From: Haplosporangium gracile
Taxonomy: Eukaryota; Mortierellomycota; Mortierellomycetes; Mortierellales; Mortierellaceae
Reading direction: 5' to 3'
DNA: 64,000 nt
NCBI GenBank assembly: GCA_015499985.1
Contig: JAAAUF010000025.1
Location: 1-64,000, forward strand
The notes under the pieces are model-generated. The model made no database searches. It was not told the DNA's origin and saw only the letters and a program-made list of their open reading frames with translations. Positions 61,380 to 64,000 of this stretch are shown here, piece after piece. Position numbers and translations under genes: made by a program. Numbering within the stretch: the first letter of the stretch is position 1; each line of letters begins with the position of its first letter.

Positions 61380-62120
61380 ATGTTTGTGACCTCATCAGCG
61401 CGGCGGTGGCATTCGCATGTACCTAACAGCGAGAACGTTCCCGAAGTCCATGTTGAGATGATCGAGTACGGCCTACCGCCCGACCCTATACCTGTACCCG
61501 CCATTGGTCTCGCCCTTGCCGTTGACATTGGAATGATGCCTATGGGGCCATTCCCTCCACCACCACCACCACCACCACCAGGAGCTATCCCAATGGTTGT
61601 TGTTCTTCCTGGACTCGATCCTCTCTTGGAGGCTGTGAATGACATTGTCGACATTGTCCTCCCTGAACCCATCGTTGAGGAACAGGAAGCCGCCCATTAT
61701 CATCACCTCCAACAGCATCAACAGGACTACCCTCACCCTCTCTTCCTTCAACAACCACATCCTGCCTCTTTCCCCTCCTCAGCAGTAGAAGGAGGAAGGG
61801 TTGCAGTCGACCCAATCATCACGGATTCAGCTATGCTGGTTGCAGCTACAACTACATTGCATCGTCGATCCAGTCGCAAGGCCAAGCCCCCTCCCTTCTG
61901 CACCTCCTGCGGTCTACCAAAGTGTACATCGATCTCAACAACATCAACAATACCAAAAACACCAACAGCGGTGATTACAACAGACACATCGTACAGCCTC
62001 GATCTCCTTCGAAGAGCAAGAAGCGTCAACAGCACTAGTCCCCTTTCTCCTCTTCCTCAACGACGGCGGTCGCTTCGGCTTCTGGGCAGACAGGCGAAAG
62101 AATCATATTTGGTGTCCTAA
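61380..62120 (+). CDS. Orphan Pro-rich protein with CxxC cluster
   Basis: 246 aa, single exon, with a TATA box 277 bp upstream. The N-terminus is MFVTSSARRWHSHVP, then PEVHVEMIEYGLPPDPIPVP, a polyproline run (PFPPPPPPPPP), a hydrophobic stretch IPMVVVLPGLDPLLEAV and VDIVLPEPIVEEQE, then a Gln/His-rich region. Near residue 178 is FCTSCGLPKC, a three-Cys cluster that could bind a metal. The C-terminus is basic and Ser-rich (RRRSLRLLGRQAK), a possible nuclear targeting signal. There is no signal peptide or helix. I do not recognise the protein. Polyproline runs bind SH3, WW or profilin domains; whether this one does is unknown. Regular codon use and the promoter favour a genuine gene. Confidence 0.6.
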   Translation: MFVTSSARRWHSHVPNSENVPEVHVEMIEYGLPPDPIPVPAIGLALAVDIGMMPMGPFPPPPPPPPPGAIPMVVVLPGLDPLLEAVNDIVDIVLPEPIVEEQEAAHYHHLQQHQQDYPHPLFLQQPHPASFPSSAVEGGRVAVDPIITDSAMLVAATTTLHRRSSRKAKPPPFCTSCGLPKCTSISTTSTIPKTPTAVITTDTSYSLDLLRRARSVNSTSPLSPLPQRRRSLRLLGRQAKESYLVS

Positions 62121-62616
62121 TTGTACAATTAGGAAGATGGAGGGAGGGGACGAGAGGAGAAGGAGAGGAGAGGGGGATGGAGAGGACACTCGGAGGTTTT
62201 TGTTTATTTTTGTTTTTTCGAACCTTCCCTCCTTCTCTTAGATAGGTTTTTTTTTTTCTCAACCCGACAACCTTCTTTTGTTCCCTTCTTTTTTTGCTGT
62301 GTGCTGCCTGCCCTACTTGTGAGCACAAAGTAGAGAAGAAAGAGAGGGTAGCGGTCACGTGCATGGGCTGTGTAATATAACTGTACTGCCACTTCCAATG
62401 TAAGCCTTTTCTTCAATTAATGTTCGACCTCGTATTAAGGATCGAAAGAATGCGCGCATTAGTCCAAAGAGTCGATGGTTTGGAGTTTCCGACGATCTGA
62501 GCCGTAGGATGAGAGAAAAGCTTAATGATGGAGCTTGTCGTTTCGCTCGTTGTGAAACTCAGATTTGTAAGAAACTCTGCACAGCCGTTTTTTGACGCGA
62601 AGCGAGGGAGGATTTG
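62121..62616. other. Spacer between the two orphan genes
   Basis: Purine-rich start, T runs at about 62,248 and 62,290. No gene recognised. Confidence 0.4.
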
Positions 62617-62623
62617 TATAAAA
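62617..62623 (+). promoter_or_regulatory. TATA box of the 95-aa orphan gene
   Basis: TATAAAA, 113 bp before the ATG at 62,730. Confidence 0.5.
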
Positions 62624-62729
62624 GAAAGAGAGATCTGCATCCATTAAACGTCTAACCTCGCCCACACATTTTTTTTCTCACTATATTTCTTTGAACTATC
62701 ACATCCTTCACAGTTCCCTTACACAGAAG

Positions 62730-63017
62730 ATGACCGCTTATCGCCAGCAGGACACGGTGCACCGTCCGCCATCCCAAGAAAACCTCGTCCCTTCGATTAT
62801 GTCCTACGCGATGCCAGTCGTGGATGTTGCTCAAGTTCCTGCCAACGTTGCCATCATCCCTGTACCGCCGCCCCTCCCAGTCAATCCTCTCCCTGCTCCT
62901 GCCCCCGCCCAGGTCCTAGTCGAGTTGCCATTTATCCATCCCGGTATTGGCGATGTGGTCGCTCCCCCTAATGATCCACAGCAGCAGGCACCACTTCCAG
63001 ATGGAGAAGATCAATGA
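62730..63017 (+). CDS. Small orphan Pro/Val/Ala-rich protein
   Basis: 95 aa from ATG 62,730; the frame is open 39 bp earlier, without ATG. The start MTAYRQQDTVHRPPSQENL is polar and basic. Then come SIMSYAMPVVDVAQVPANV and a Pro-rich core (IIPVPPPLPVNPLPAPAPA), then VLVELPFIHPGIGD and an acidic polar end, PPNDPQQQAPLPDGEDQ. No signal peptide or membrane helix. It resembles the small proteins at 16-18 kb in size, in the order polar N-terminus then Pro/Val core, and in TATA-driven single-exon structure, but the signature residues (RR, YQP, LMS) are not all present. Function unknown. Confidence 0.5.
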   Translation: MTAYRQQDTVHRPPSQENLVPSIMSYAMPVVDVAQVPANVAIIPVPPPLPVNPLPAPAPAQVLVELPFIHPGIGDVVAPPNDPQQQAPLPDGEDQ

Positions 63018-64000
63018 AGGTTAGAGAAGGAGGACTTGATTTTTAGTGATACGTGACTTCAATTGGTGGCAAAGATGCTCAATCCGGACGCGTTGTGATG
63101 ACCAGTAAAAAATAATCAAGGAGGAGGCGTTCAGGAACAAAAAAAAAATGATGGGAAGGGGACGGGAAAAGAAAAGATTTTGGAGGTATAAAGGAGACAA
63201 TTTGTGGAATGTAAAGGACTCTCTCTTCCCACCAAGCGACGACAGCAACAACAACAACAACAAACAACAACAATAACAAAGAGAATCACATTCCACTTTG
63301 CCCTTGAAACACAAACGCGAACAAACAAAATGAAAAAGGGAACAATTGTCCAGTGCGCGTGTGATGTATGTAACGAATATTCACCTGGTAGACAACAGGC
63401 AGGAGCAGCAGCCATGTCTGTCAAACTGGAATATGTAGCTATCTGTCGATAGAATTCGATTTGTGTAAGGATATCTTACTGGCTTCTATCCTGGCAAGCT
63501 GGATGTCATCCCAGTCGTTGCGACTCTCTCCCTCTTTCTTTTTTTCTTTCTTCTCCTTTGCTCTCTCTTACACTCCCTCTCGCTCACACCTTTCCTCCTT
63601 GTTATTCTCCCTAAGCACACATATACCCACTGCATCCCGCTAGCTTGGTCTCTTCATCCTCCTACATGTAGTTGTTGCTCCTAGTGTCCATTTAGGCTTG
63701 CTCACACTAACGACCACCTTTTTTTGTTCGTCTTTGTTTGCTCTCCCTCTCTCCCTCTCTCCCTCTCTTCCTCTCCTTCTTCCCTCTCAATATTAGATAT
63801 ATACCTTTTATCCCTCCTCACTCACTCCACTCTATATACCTCTCCCTCATCCGCTTTTCCCCCCGTTACTCTCACATCCTTACCCTCTTTCAGCCCAGAG
63901 GTCGCCACTATAGCCTTTGCTTACACACACAACAACAAACAAAACACTTTTCCTTCCCTTTAGCCAAAGGTAAATGTTCCTGCGGTATGCATGTTATTAT
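63018..64000. other. Right-hand end, no gene recognised
   Basis: Contains CAACAA repeats at 63,245-63,280, TCCCTCTC repeats near 63,745 and a C/T-rich leader-like stretch toward the edge with TATATA elements near 63,800 and 63,830. This would suit a gene starting beyond the window, but nothing can be called. Confidence 0.4.

Overview
The window looks like nuclear DNA of a filamentous fungus, most likely an early-diverging Mucoromycota/Mortierellomycota species. The evidence is spliceosomal introns of about 100-790 bp with GT..AG ends, TATAAA boxes typically 110-330 bp upstream of start codons, AATAAA-type 3' ends, a clear F-actin-capping protein beta gene, and lineage-specific expanded families: NACHT-WD40 STAND proteins, F-box/LRR-like proteins and C2H2 zinc-finger factors. 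The taxonomic placement is inference from gene content and was not tested by a search. No tRNA, rRNA, CRISPR array or intact transposon was recognised.

Layout. 1-254 is the 3' tail of a NACHT/WD40-type gene (+). 1.8-3.6 kb is a three-exon MFS (DHA2-like) transporter (+). 5.6-6.5 kb and 10.2-11.5 kb hold two paralogous secreted Ala/Lys-rich proteins sharing one intron position. 12.1-14.7 kb is a five-exon polytopic membrane protein with an acidic tail. 16.0-18.3 kb is an array of three small proline-rich paralogues, each with its own TATA box.

From 19.3 to 52.6 kb every convincing gene except one small ORF (23.4 kb) is on the minus strand. This block contains six intact C2H2 zinc-finger genes, one decayed zinc-finger copy, one 1268-aa NACHT-pentapeptide-WD40 gene and one F-box/LRR-like gene. 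Three of the zinc-finger proteins (31.4-33.0, 35.4-37.3 and 46.2-48.2 kb) share a long N-terminal domain that I do not recognise, ahead of C-terminal fingers whose last finger is progressively degenerate. This is the best candidate for something undescribed.

53.9-56.9 kb (+) is a tandem pair of single-pass membrane proteins with Pro-rich N-termini and a conserved C-terminal motif. 57.3-58.8 kb (+) is the beta subunit of the F-actin capping protein, with a first coding exon that appears to be only the ATG. 61.4-62.1 and 62.7-63.0 kb (+) are two more orphan proline-rich ORFs with upstream TATA boxes.

The genes do not form an operon-like pathway. The common theme is local tandem duplication followed by divergence and decay: the secreted pair, the small-protein trio, the single-pass pair, the zinc-finger cluster and the two NACHT-WD40 copies. 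A 10-N assembly gap at 32,610-32,619 interrupts one zinc-finger gene and is probably an artefact.
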